A program made the translations under genes and the position numbers. Shown here piece by piece: positions 34,841 through 47,500 of a stretch of 64,000 bases of DNA; position 1 is the first letter of the stretch; every line of letters begins with the position of its first letter. The DNA lies in contig JAIUCV010000400.1 in the NCBI GenBank assembly GCA_026724425.1, positions 620,001-684,000 of the forward strand, read 5' to 3'. The stretch comes from Erythrophleum ivorense (lineage: Eukaryota; Streptophyta; Magnoliopsida; Fabales; Fabaceae). The notes under the pieces are model-generated. The model was not told the DNA's origin. It made no database searches and was given only the letters and a program-made list of their open reading frames with translations.

Positions 34841-37800
34841 TAATTAGTATCAGAGTTGACTTTAAATGCTTAGCAAGTTGCAAGGGTAATTTCTTCGGCT
34901 TTCTTTTATCCTGGGGTCATATTCAAAGTATGATTGAAGTCAACGTATTTGCATACATGCATACCACTGAAATCGTAATTAGACTTAAAAGGTAGGCACC
35001 TTTCATGTTACGTATTTTTTGTTGATCTCCGATTTGTTATAATGATTTTTCTTTCAACACCCCAATTAAAATATTTTCTTAATATAGTATGCTGCAAGAT
35101 GCCATTTGTTGCTGGCGTCCAAGTGGTAAAACTCAATCCTATTTTTTTTAATGTTAAAAAAATGAGATATCAATCAACAATGCAATTATATCACTTTCTT
35201 TTACAATTCTTATTATTATTACTCCTAAGTGTCGAGGGGAAAATTATACCTCAACTTGACCTCCGTAAAATTGAAGCAAGACATCGCATTATTTATGTGA
35301 TATCAAAGGAAAATAAGAGAGACGTGAAGATATTATAGATTAAAGAATAATATTTATATTTTAATTAAAGAAATTAGTATTATTTTTAAGGGTATTTTGG
35401 TTGTATTTTAATTTTAGTGAATAAATATATATTCTCAAAAGAAATTATGTAATTTAAACATATTTAAAAAATTATATAATTTTGAAACTTTATTTTAATA
35501 TTATTTATTTCATATTAAAATCCATAAATTTATTTGTTATGAGTGTTGCCCAATCACAAAAGTTTAGATTGATTCAACTCAATTCAGTCCAATCTTAAAA
35601 TGTTCAAAAAATTTAGTGGTTATCATTTATCAATACTTATTTAAGATATTAATATAGCAAATTACCTAAATTACTTTGAATAAGATGGTTTTAGTACAAT
35701 AAACCATCTAATTAGACAGCTTATATGATTTCATTAGACAATTTCATCGAACTCTCATCATTAACTCATTACCCTTGAAGTTTGTAAATGAAAACTTTTA
35801 AAGTATGCCAAGATGACAACTTTTACTAGTTAAAAACATCTTTGTCATTAGGCTTACACACCACTAAAATCACAAATTTCAATTTTATCTTTGTTTAGTC
35901 ATTATATCACTATTTTTTTAGACTCTTTAATATAAATTATTGTTTCTTTATCACTTTCTTTCTTTTTCTCTCTCCCCTTTCTCCCTCTTGATCATCTTAC
36001 TTTGTCTACTACCACAATCACTTCTAAAGTACCTCATCCCAAAAACATTTGGCACCTAGGTAGGGGGTATATTAATTTTCTCTCATCATTCAATATCAAA
36101 AAACCATTATGGACAAACGGGATGATCTCCTTCAATTTAACTACATCATAAAATCATGATGAGTCTTTGATTTCCAACATTGATATAGTAATCTGATTTT
36201 TTGTTATAAAACTAGTTTATATTATCTTTAGTTTCAATAGATATCATTCTTAGTTATAAATTCATATGGATGCTCATTTTTCTTTTAGTTCATATTACAT
36301 GCTATTATAAGACTGTTATATATTATATTATTACATCATTACAAAAAATTTACCATAAGCAAGACAACTAACTTTGCCAATTATAAGTAGTTATATTTAT
36401 ACTATTAGCAAAAAGATAACTCTACTTGTGATAAGAAAATTATACTATATAGTCATAAATTTACATAGGGTAAGATAAATAATCCCACCCTTCATAGGAA
36501 CATTATAAAATCACAAATATCACAAACAAAATGGACAACCTTGCCTAAAGAATTTGGTTTAAGGTGAATAAGATGGATAACCTCATCTTTTCATTTCCAA
36601 GTATTGCCTTGGATGAATAAGAAAGCTAACCTCACCTTTTATAAAAAGAAAAACTTGTTCAAAAAGAATACAATAGATAACTTTGCTTAAAGTAGTAACA
36701 CCAAAACCATAAATAAGAAGGACAACCTTACTCGTATTAGGAAAAATCATATCATTACCTACTGCCTTGATTGCTTACAATCTTAATGAATCTTTATGAT
36801 GAAAAAATTATGCTTTGTGAAAAGTGTATTTTCATTTAGCTTTCAAACTACTTTTTGAAATTGTGATTCCAAAATAGCTTTATGGGAAAACTTTTTTTGA
36901 CTATGCTTTGTATGAGTCCTATTCCAAAATAATTGTGAAAATATTTTTCAACCATGGTTGCATCAACCAATTTTGAAATCAATTTCAAAAAGGATATTTT
37001 TTGCTAGGAAAAAATAAATTTCAACCAGCATAGTTTTTCATTACCAACAAGGAAAGAGTTTACACTAAAGGTCTTTTCTTTTTGACCCTTTTCTTTTACT
37101 AAAATAAATAAATAAATACAATTTGATATTCTATGATTTGGCTCACTCTCACTTTGGTATCATATGGTTTAAAAGTTTGCAATTGAGTGGTATAAAGTTT
37201 AAATTGTTGGCATATTGATACTTTGTTTTTATTCGGTTAATTTTTGTTGATAGAATCCATTAAGATTTTCTTGAAATTTCTTATTTTCTTACAAAATCCT
37301 TAATCTTTTATGTATTGAAAATTAAAATTCTTTCTTTAGTCAATTGGAATACTAAATTTGACACACACAATGCACCTTAATTTTTTTCCCTTAAATAGAA
37401 TCCTTAATTTTGTCTTAAATCTTTAATTTTCATATGAAATCCCTAATTTCTTTTACATTGAAGACCAAAATTTCTCCTTTGACAAATTGAAATCCAAAAT
37501 TCAATATATATAACATAATATTTCCTAAAATTTGCCTTTAACACAAAATCATCAATTATATTTCTAATTTTGTCCTAAATTCCAAACTTTATTATAAAAT
37601 TTATAATTTTCTATGTAGTGAAATTTGAAATTCTACCTTTGGTCAATCAAAATTTTAAATTCAACATATGCAATATAACATATTTTAAATTTTACTTCCA
37701 AATGAAATCTCTAATTTTATTGAAATGTTCAATCCCTCTGTAAAATCTTTATTTTTATTTAAAAAGCTTAAGATTAAATTTTTTAAAGATCAAATTCCAC

Positions 37801-38211
37801 CAAATTCAAATATTTTAAGATGAATAAATAAATTGAAAGAATTCGTGTAATACATATATTATTTTTTTATTAAAAAGTTAAGATAATAATATTATAAATA
37901 TCAATATGCTAACAAATTGAATTTGGCATAAATTAATTACAAACTTTTAAATTTTAATATATTAACATAAAATTAAGCCAAATCACATTATATCTAACTG
38001 TATTTTACCCCAAAAAAAATCAACTTGTGTGTTTGATTTTATTTTATGAGAAAGAGCGGGGGAAGGATGGACAAATCAGGCTTCAAAAGTGAGAATCCTG
38101 AACAGTTCTCTTAAGAGTGAGGGATAAACGAGGTAAAATTATATAAATAATATATATATATATATATATATGTTAAAAAATAAAAAGAATGTGAGATACT
38201 TCACAAAAATA
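34841..38211. other. AT-rich intergenic DNA
   Basis: No gene seen; 35042-35338 is open but has no recognisable motif. 36490-36740 holds short diverged repeats around the phrases gacaacctt and gataacct. 37291-37740 holds a tandem repeat listed separately. Confidence 0.5.
37291..37740. repeat. Degenerate tandem repeat, three units of about 145-158 bp
   Basis: Units start near 37291, 37435 and 37593; a fourth may begin at 37739. Each starts with an aaaatcctaat-like phrase, then has a tgtattgaaa/tacattgaag/tgtagtgaaa phrase, then caattggaat/aaattgaaat/caatcaaaat. Each ends in a run like tttaattttgtc. Units are only roughly alike, so this is an old array. Confidence 0.65.
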
Positions 38212-38219
38212 CTTCAGAC

Positions 38220-38492
38220 TATGGGTGTACATGGACAGGGCCGGGCAGGGCATCACTCTGGCCCGAAGCCTAGTCCGATTAGGGTCTCGGGCTTGTTTTT
38301 ATACCCGTGGCTCAGCCCTATCCAGAGAAGCTCGATTTTAAGGCAGGCTAGGGTAGGCCAAGACAGCCCTAATAAGCTCGAAAATATGTTTTTCTTCAAG
38401 AAATAACAAATCAAGTATTCAAGAATTAAAAACTAATTCTAAACAAAAACAAAGTCATTCAAAATAAAAATTAATGCTCCTAAATAGAGCTA

Positions 38493-38526
<34 letters not shown>

Positions 38527-41500
38527 TCAACAAAGACACTTATCAACTATTTAATTTCAAACTAAAATCCACAAGGCAAATTATTAAAAATATTATAAAG
38601 ACTTAAAATAATAACATACTTCAAAACAAAAGTAATCCTCCATTATTACTTTGCCAAAATTATCATTCTTATCAAAGTGTACATTCCCAACATTTCCTAT
38701 AAATAACAAATCAATTATTAGAGAATCTAAAGTATTAAAACTACAAAAGTAAAAAAAAAAAACTTAAAACATAAAGAATGAAAATATTAACTAACTTCAC
38801 AAGATCAATAATTATTTATTATTGCATTGGTAATAACCATCTCCATTTAAGTCCTCAGAACCATTATTCAACAATCACCAAATCAATCAATTAAGAATCA
38901 AATAAAAGAAAAAAAATCCTTAAACACATAGTCAAAATAAAAGAAAAATATCTTTTTACATATAATAACAAACAACACAATATCTCAGTAAGAGTTATAA
39001 AATAGAAAATACCACATAATATCTCAAATATAACATACTAAGAGTTATAAGATAGAAAATACAATGTGTAAATTGCAAATTAAAAAAGGTAAATAAAAGC
39101 ATATCAATCTTTGGTGATACTTGTTCCTCCTAAAGTTTTTGTAAAAAATAAAATAATAGAAAATTAGAAAGTTGAATTCATAAGAAAAAATGCATCATAC
39201 TTAATTTTTTCTCAAAGTATAGAGTTTACCTGATTCAATCATTTTCTCAAACTCTTCGTATTGATCAAAGTCACAATCATTAAAATTGAACACTTGAGGG
39301 GATAGCCAATTTTGGGTGCAAATAAGTGCTTCAACCATCTTTGGTGATAATGAACTCCTAAATATATCAAGCACACGTCTGCTATTGCTAAAAGTAGATT
39401 CAGAAGCCACAGTGAATACTGGCACGGCTAATACATCACGGGTAATCATAGAAAGCACTTTATATTTTCTAGTATTGTCTTTCCGCCATGTCAAGATATC
39501 AAAAGACCCCTCTTCTTCAACAAAATCAGCTACAAGATGCTTAACTAACTTTGTTTTTTGGTCACAAGTAAATTTTAATTTTTTTGATGCAAGCCATTTA
39601 TTTTTCGAATCAACATATGCTGATATCCTCTCTACCATATCCCTTCCATTGGATCCACTATGATTGTCATTTTGTTCACTTGATTCATTAACAACCCCCA
39701 CAGAATATTGTTCATATAAACGATATAAGGCATCTTTGATCTTTCTTTTCATGGTTGCACACATATCATGATTAAGATATATATCATCAAAAGCAATGTC
39801 ACATATGCAAGTTTATATCTGGGGTCCAACACTACCCTTATTACCAGCAAAGGGTTTATGTTTTTTGGCTTTCCCCAATACTTATCATACTTTCTCTGCA
39901 TATTTTTAGCCATATCCCCAACAAGAGTATCTGTAGATGTAGCACTTGCTTGCAACATAGTTTGAATATGAGCAGTTTCTTGAAAACATGCATTTGATGT
40001 TACATATAGTGATCCACTAAACTTTATTGTAATATTATAAAAAAATTTTAAAAAGTCAATAAACATGGAAGTATTACTTCAATCATATGCCATAGGAGGA
40101 CCAATTTGATTATCATCTTTCTTAAAGTATACATTATAGGCCTTATCCTCATCTTCTATTCTCTCAAATACTTTTTGAAATTTTATAGCATGATCTAACA
40201 TCATATAGGTGGAATTCTACCTAGTTGTAATATCCAAACACAAAAGGCTCTTGGACTCTATCTTTTCTTTTTCAATAAAACTCTTGAATTTTTGTAATCT
40301 TGTAGGAGAAGATTTAACATATCTAATAGCATTTCGAATGGCAGAAATAGAGTCATGCAAATCCTTCAACCCATCATTTACTACCAAATTCAGAATATGA
40401 GCACAACATTTCACATGAAGATAATCCCCATCACACACTGATTTATTCCAATTTTTCAATCGTTTTTTCAAGTATGCCACTGCAGTGTCATTAGAGCTTG
40501 CATTATCAACTGTTAAACTGATACCCTATTCTAAAAAACACTTTTCGATTGCCTTTCCTATGATGTCACCCCCATGGTTTTCAACTATACAAAAGTTTAA
40601 AATACGCTTTTGTAATCTCCACTGTTCATTAATGAATGAGCTGTCAAGCACATGTAGTTAAAATTTTAAATTGATGACCAAGTATCTGTAGTAAGACACA
40701 CACGGGTACATGATTTTTTTAACAAATCTTTCAACTTTTTGGATTCTTCATAGTAAAGTTTTAGACAATCCCTAGCAATCGTCACTCTTGATGGAATTGG
40801 AAATCTAGGTTCCAAACAATTTAATAACTCTTGAAACCCATTCCCTTCTACAACTCGAAAGGGCATCTCATCACATATTACAACTTAGCTAGAGCCTTTT
40901 GACATTCATCTAGACTATATGTGTGAGGGACCAAAGATCTTGCAACCTCCTCGGGATTATCTCCACCAAAAGGGGTATATGCTAAAATGGATTAGTTTTT
41001 TGTCCTCTGCGGGTTCTTCATACATGCTTTCATATGCCTATTCAATGAATTTGTTCTATGTTTTGTTGGGTGACAAACATAGGAAGCTCCACAATATCTA
41101 CATACAGCTCTATGTTCTTCTCTAGTTTCATCTAATGGAAGTTTTCTAAAATGTTCCTAAACATTAGACTTATTTATAGGACATTTTCTCTTTCCACCTA
41201 CATTTGCAGAAGGTGTAGCAGTAAAAGCTGCAGTAGTAGCAACATTTGAAGCCGGAGAGTGTTAAGTGGAAGTATTGTTAGGTTGGAGTTGAGGGTGGGA
41301 TTGAGATTGACCTTGAGCTTGTTCAATACTCTGGTTTTCCATTAGTGTTTTTGTCCCTACATATTTGGAGAAGAAAACAACTACTTTAGCATGACATTTT
41401 AGAGTTTAACAATTCTTGCTTGAGTAAATAATAATTGAATTAAATCAATGTTAAACTAAACTATAAGAAAAACTCAAATTAAGTACATTCAATTATGACA

Positions 41501-44048
41501 TGTCAAATAGCAAACAACTTTGGTTAAGTCTGTAAACAAAAAAATCCTTAGTTTCAATTATAAAAAAAAAACTGAATTATAAAAGTACTTGGATCACAGG
41601 AAACTCCATTCTCCAAGCTAACACCTAATGAGAAATCAATTGCAACAAATAAAAGGACATCCATTTCTACTACCAAACACTTATGGGCAATTCATATTTT
41701 ATAATTTGATGAGTTTGCTGGATGCCTAATCAACCAAACCGCCCCTCTGCAGATTTTAGTAATTTGAGTTTTGACAATACTTTTTATTTGTGAACATGAG
41801 GGAGCAGAAATATACAACTTTCAGAAACTAAAGCTGATATGAGATTTATAAAGCTAATATGAGATTTATAACTATATTATTTGTTATAGTATAAAGATTA
41901 ATATAGCATTTGAGACAGCTAAAGTAACATTCTAGAAAAATAAAAGTAACATTTGAGACAGCTAAAGTATAAATCAGGTACACTGCTATGCTAGATTAAA
42001 ATAGCATCTGAGACAACTAAAGTACCATTCCAAAGAAAGAAAAAAAGAAGAGGAGAAAATCATTAAAAGATAGAAATTGCAAGATAATTTTAATGGACAT
42101 GGAAGCCCTCACTCTAACTAAATAGAAACACCAAAGCTCTCTAAAAGAAAAGAGTTAAAAATAGCACAAAGATCATTGCTCAAGGTCAAGGGTTATGATA
42201 TAAATCAATATTTTTCTTTTTCTTTTTAAATTGACCATAAAAAGACATGTAAATATGTAAAACAAGTGTCTAATTCCAGCAACTATGATTTCAGTAACAA
42301 CATTTAGAGATAACCATAATATCATTCAGCTCTTAATAGTTGATCCTGCAACATTTTACATAAAGTGCTCCATAATGTAATTGGAAGAGAAATGTTGTTA
42401 GTTTGTTACCTCTTGCCTCCAAAGCTAAAAGCTCTCAACTTTTTTCTAGTATATATGGCTGTAGCTCACTTCCAAGCAACCCTTGAAAGAAGTAAAGACA
42501 AATTTTGCCCTCATTAAGTTGTTTCACAAACAATAGTTTTCAAAAGTATTAACTTAATTTATGTATTTTCACAAATTGAAAGCATAAAGCAAATAACAAG
42601 TCCTTATTGTTACATAAATGAAAATACTCAAATGTAAGCTCTTTACTGCAAATTAAAATAGGGAGTTGTTCATATACCATCAATTGCAAATTAAAAGTCT
42701 CATTCTTAGATTAGTGACTAAAGTAACATATAAAAAAAAGGAAGCCAATCATATCATTTTTAGAAACAGAATTTAATAATAAAATATCAAAGTCTTAATT
42801 AGGACTTAATCACAATTGTCCCTTCTTTTTTCAACAATCCCTTCACGATAGCTAAAAAACAAGAAAATACCATAACCTTTTCTTGTTTTTCTTTAAAAAT
42901 TAAAGTTTCAAATTCGTATATCACTGTATCTCATCAGAGTTACATCAAAATTTAGGGCAGATCAAGAATCATGCAAAAGAAAAGGGGTTATACTTATTTT
43001 GTGTTTTGAAGTCTTGAACCCATAACTCCATAAGTTTAATTAAAAGCAGCATGTTATACTTCCTTCGCTTCTTAACTTAATTACTCAAATATGAAATGCA
43101 CCTTCCTTCTGAATGAAAGTAATCAAAGTATCATCTGATAGCTTAAAAGGAAACAGCTAATAATCACAGATTTTGAGTATTGCATATACTTCAACTTTTC
43201 TGGGTGTTCTGCAATATCTAGTTAAATAGTCCACAATAGCAAGTTTGATGGCTTGAAGATCTTACACAAAGCATTAGGATTCAGGGAGGCTTGAAGAAGG
43301 AGCTAGTTCGACGGCTGCGTGACTGTTACCTGGCAATGACAATAGTAGCAACTTGCGAGAACCCGATGGCAGCAGATTAAAATGGATCCAGTGATTCACA
43401 AGAACGGATCAGAGGAAAAATCACTAACTAAACAATAGATCAACATCGAACAAGAAGAATAAAAAGACTACCATATGTATTCGAGATCGTGGCTGCGTGA
43501 GGTGGCTAGGTCGATGGTAGAAGCAAAATGTCCCTTCTATGCTGTGCGTGGCAATCTCGACGATGAAGATTGTAGTTGATGGATGAAGAAAAGAGTTGAA
43601 GAATGATGAATGAAGATGAAGACTGACGAGCGCGAGGTGTGAGGCTGTGAGCGTGAGGGTTGAGAGGCTTTGATGGCTATTGGTCGAGTCGAGCTTAGCT
43701 TGATGCAGAGAAGCGGGAGATCGTGTCATGATGCTAATTGCTGAAGACTGAAGTGAAGATATGATCTGAACCTATTAAGTGGGTTGGGCCAATATGGACA
43801 TTGGAGTAGCATTGGACTGGGTAGCTTCTTATTCACTTAATCAGTAATCATCTAATTTTTTGTTTAAATGTATATATTGAGACGAGCATACGTAGTTTAA
43901 AGACCCTACCCGTGACCTGACCTAACCCAGTATAAGAAAATAAAATTTAAAAAAAAATTATTTATTTTTATTTTTAACTCACCTCGATCCAATCTGATTA
44001 GACTGGACGATACCGGGCCCGGACTCACCAGCCCAGTTTATACCCCTG
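38220..44048 (-). mobile_element. hAT transposon, about 5.8 kb, with broken transposase
   Basis: The left end is tatgggtgtacatgg and the right end, read inverted, is caggggtataaactgg; these pair imperfectly in the hAT pattern. Both ends carry G/C-rich subterminal motifs (gggccgggc, ccgggcccgg). The left flank cttcagac (38212-38219) and the right flank cttcatcagac (44049-44059) agree if the right copy gained three bases, giving an 8-bp hAT target duplication. The interior encodes a minus-strand hAT transposase with stops. The right end lies only about 530 bp before the SPL14 start codon. Confidence 0.75.
39201..41342 (-). pseudogene. hAT transposase with BED zinc finger and dimerisation domain, broken
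   Basis: On the minus strand a Gln-rich start at 41342 leads into a BED-type zinc finger (CRYCGASYVC, then H-x-x-x-C in NRHMKAC). Later blocks are LKDLLKKSCTRVCLTTDTWSSI (split here as KSCTRVCLTTDTWSS with the hAT catalytic Asp), KCCAHILNLVVNDGL, and NPLLVIRVVLDPRYKL. The C-terminal hAT dimerisation region follows (DILTWRKDN, LAVPVFTVASESTFSNS, LICTQNW) in the 187-codon frame 39764-39201. In-frame stops occur in the N-terminal part, the BED finger region and between blocks, so the protein is not made whole. In living relatives it cuts and moves the element. Confidence 0.85.
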
Positions 44049-44580
44049 CTTCATCAGACGGTCCATTTCAAGGACGGAAAGGTCTGGCGTTCTTGGTTTG
44101 GTCCTGGTGGGGCTGCTCCTACTTAATCCCCGGAATTGCCTCCGTTTACAGTTTTTGCCCCTCACACACCCAAAAGCCAACCAAAGCTGTTCGCTAACAC
44201 TTCGTTTCAAGCCAAACTTGCGATCCATCTTAGTGCTCAGATCCCGTTTCTGCACTGATTTCATCACCTCTTCCTACTCCTCAACTTCAGTTAATTGATT
44301 TTGTTTCGGATCTCAATTATCAATAACCCGCGTTGATTGATTTCTACCTCAACTACACTTTTCTCCTAAGAAAGAAACCATACCCAAATTTCCACAGCTT
44401 TGCGCTGATATTCAACCTCTGCATCATCTCTTGTTCTCTGTGACTTTTTTCCCTCTCCGTTGCGTTAAAACCTATAATCTTGATTGTGTTTTTGAGGTTT
44501 GACTCTTATTTGTGATTACTCCATAATTATTTTTGTTCCAAAAAGAAAAGGAGAAAAAAAAGAAAATTGCGGTCGTAGAA
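44049..44580 (+). promoter_or_regulatory. Upstream region and 5'UTR of SPL14-like gene
   Basis: Balanced, CT-rich sequence between the hAT element and the start codon, with several long pyrimidine stretches (near 44090-44170 and 44270-44470) typical of plant leaders. No clear TATA box was found. The transcription start cannot be placed; if it is near the usual few hundred bases upstream of the ATG, the native promoter lies inside or beyond the hAT element. Confidence 0.5.
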
Positions 44581-47500
44581 ATGGAAAAGGTTGCTACACA
44601 AGTGGCGGCTCCCATTTTCATACATCAATCTCTGTCTGGTCGATTTTGTGAGTCATCTGCAATGGCAAAGAAGCGTGATCTGTCCTACCCAGCCTCCCCC
44701 AACTTTCTTCACCAACAGTTACAAAACCCTAGCAACAACTGGAGCCCAAGGGGATGGAACTGGGACACTGTCAGATTCGTTGCCAAACCCTTGGACAGTG
44801 ACATGCTCCGATTGGGGACTTCCACAACCGCCGAAAAAGACCAACGCCTTCCGACTGTTACCAATTTCAACAATAGCTCCGCTGTCGATGATGATGAGCA
44901 AGAAGAGAGCCTTCGGTTGAATCTCGGTGGTCGCCCGGCCTTCAATGCGGTGCAGGAGCCCATGTCACGCCCTAACAAAAGGCTACGTTCTCGCTCACCT
45001 GGTGGACCCTCTTATCCTATGTGTCAGGTCGATAACTGTACGGAAGATCTCTCTAATGCCAAAGACTATCACCGCCGACATAAAGTTTGTGAGCTTCACA
45101 GCAAATCTTCTAAAGCCCTCGTCGCTAATCAATCGCAACGGTTCTGCCAGCAGTGTAGCAGGTTGCCTTCCTTCCAACTGCCAAATTTGTGTGTGTGTGT
45201 GTGTGTGTTTTTTCCATGACAAATTGGCCTTTCTTTTCCATTCTATAATATTATGGTTATGATTTACCAGATGAACGGGATACAACATTTATTCTCTTGA
45301 TTCTATTTCAACGTGCTGTGCTTGCTTCATCTTTGCTGCTCTGCTCTTCTTCATTCTATATTTAATCGTAATCGCCACTGCTTTGACGCTGTTAAATTTT
45401 ATTCTTGATTGACTTCTGTAGATTTCACCCTCTGTCAGAGTTTGATGAAGGGAAGAGAAGTTGTAGGCGTAGACTTGCTGGGCATAACCGTCGAAGAAGA
45501 AAAACTCAACCAGAAGATGTTACCTCCCGGCTTCTCCCTGGAAACCAGGATAATGCAACATCTAGCAATTTGGATATTGTGAACTTGTTGACTACAATTG
45601 CTCGTGGGCAAGGTAAAAGATACTTTCTAGCGGATTGCTTTGCATTTCTTCTCTGTACTGGGCTAATTTTATGTGTAATAATCTCTAGGGAAATTCGGGG
45701 AAAGAAGTAAAATCTGCTCACAACTTCCACAGAAAGACCAGCTTGTCCAGATTCTTAATAGGATAAATTCATTACCTTTGCCAGCTGACCTTGCTGCAAA
45801 GTTGGCCAATGTTGGAAATTTATGTGTGAGTGTTCCTGGGCAAACCTCTTCAAATCATCATGACAAATTGAACCAGAACAAATCTTCCCCATCAACTATG
45901 GACTTGCTTGCTGTTCTTTCAGCGACTCTGTCAGCATCTGCTCCTGATGCCATTACTTTACTCTCTCAAAAATGCAGCCCTAGTAGTGACAGTGAGAAAT
46001 CTAGGACAAGTGGTGCTGACCAAACAACTGAGCCTAGTCCACAGACAAGACAACCACTAGAATTTACTTCAATTGGAGCAGAAAAAAGTAGTAGCAGTTA
46101 CCAGTCTCCTGTTGAGGATTCAGATTGCCAGGTTCCAGAGACTCAAATAAATCTACCACTGCAGCTTTTTAGCTCCTCTCCAGAAGATGAAAGCCAGCCA
46201 AAAATGCCATCTTCTTGGAAGTATATCTCATCTGACAGTAGTAATCCTGTTGAAGAGATGTCACCGTCATCTTCTCCTTCTTTGGTACAGAAGCAGTTTG
46301 CTTTGCAGAGTGTAATTGAAGGTATCAAGTCAGACAAAATTTTAATTGGAAGAGTGGTCAATGCACATAAGGATACCAGCCAAAGCGATGACTGTAATAT
46401 TTCTCTTGATCTTTTTAGAGGGTCAAATAGCAGAGTCCAACCTAGTTCAGTGCAAAGTGTTCCATTTCAAGCTGGGTATACTTCTTCAAGATCTGATCAT
46501 TCACCTCCTAGTTTGAATTCAGATGCTCAGGTAATTTGGGATTATAATGCCTGGTTGTTAGAATAAAAAAAGACTTATATTTGTTTTATGTTTCCTCTAA
46601 ATCTGTGCAGCTTAGCTAACTGATCATCTTGGGATTGAATTTTTTGTCTGATATTCCAACAGGATCGTACTGGTCGAATAATGTTCAAACTATTTGACAA
46701 GGATCCTAGTCATTTCCCAGGAGCACTGCGAACTCAGGTGAGACTATTGACCCTTTCCTACAAATTTTGTTGTTATGTTCTTTTTACTGGAGTCATAACT
46801 TAATATCCATTGTTAAACTTGATGATGTTTATAATTTTGTTTTCTAGATTTACAATTGGCTTTCCAATAGCCCATCAGAGATGGAGAGCTACATAAGGCC
46901 TGGCTGTGTGATCCTATCAGTCTATGTTTCAATGTCTTCTGCTGCCTGGGAGCACGTGAGTGAATTGCTGTCATGTATGTTTTCAACTTTTGTATATGTT
47001 TTGTTGATCACTTGTGTGATATATTGTGTTTTGCAGCTAGAAGAAAATTTTCTTCAACATGTTCATTCTTTAATTCAAACTTCTGATTCTAAGTTTTGGA
47101 GAAATGGGAGGTTTCTAGTTCATGCTGGCAGTCAGTTAGCGTCACATAAAGATGGTGAGTTCTGTGATTGGCACCAGTCTGTCTCATTTTGTTTCAGATT
47201 GCATATGTTTATCTTCATACTTTATTCTTGGATTATATCTAATCAAATTTTAAAATATTACATGGATTTTCCTATATGAATTGCCCTCATCTAAGGATGG
47301 AATTAAATCTGTTTGAATTGACATTCCAGGAAAGATTTGCTTATGCAAAACATGGAGAACATGGAGGTCTCCAGAGTTGATATCTGTCTCCCCTTTGGCA
47401 ATTGTTGGGGGACAAGAAACATCAGTTTCATTGAAGGGTAGAAATCTGTCAACTCCTGGCACCAAGTCAGTACTGATTTTTCCTTTCTTTGATGTTGTAT

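Noticed and set aside
43424..43729. 101-codon minus-strand frame near the right end of the hAT element
   Set aside because: It is low in complexity, has no domain, and lies in the 5' non-coding part of the hAT element.
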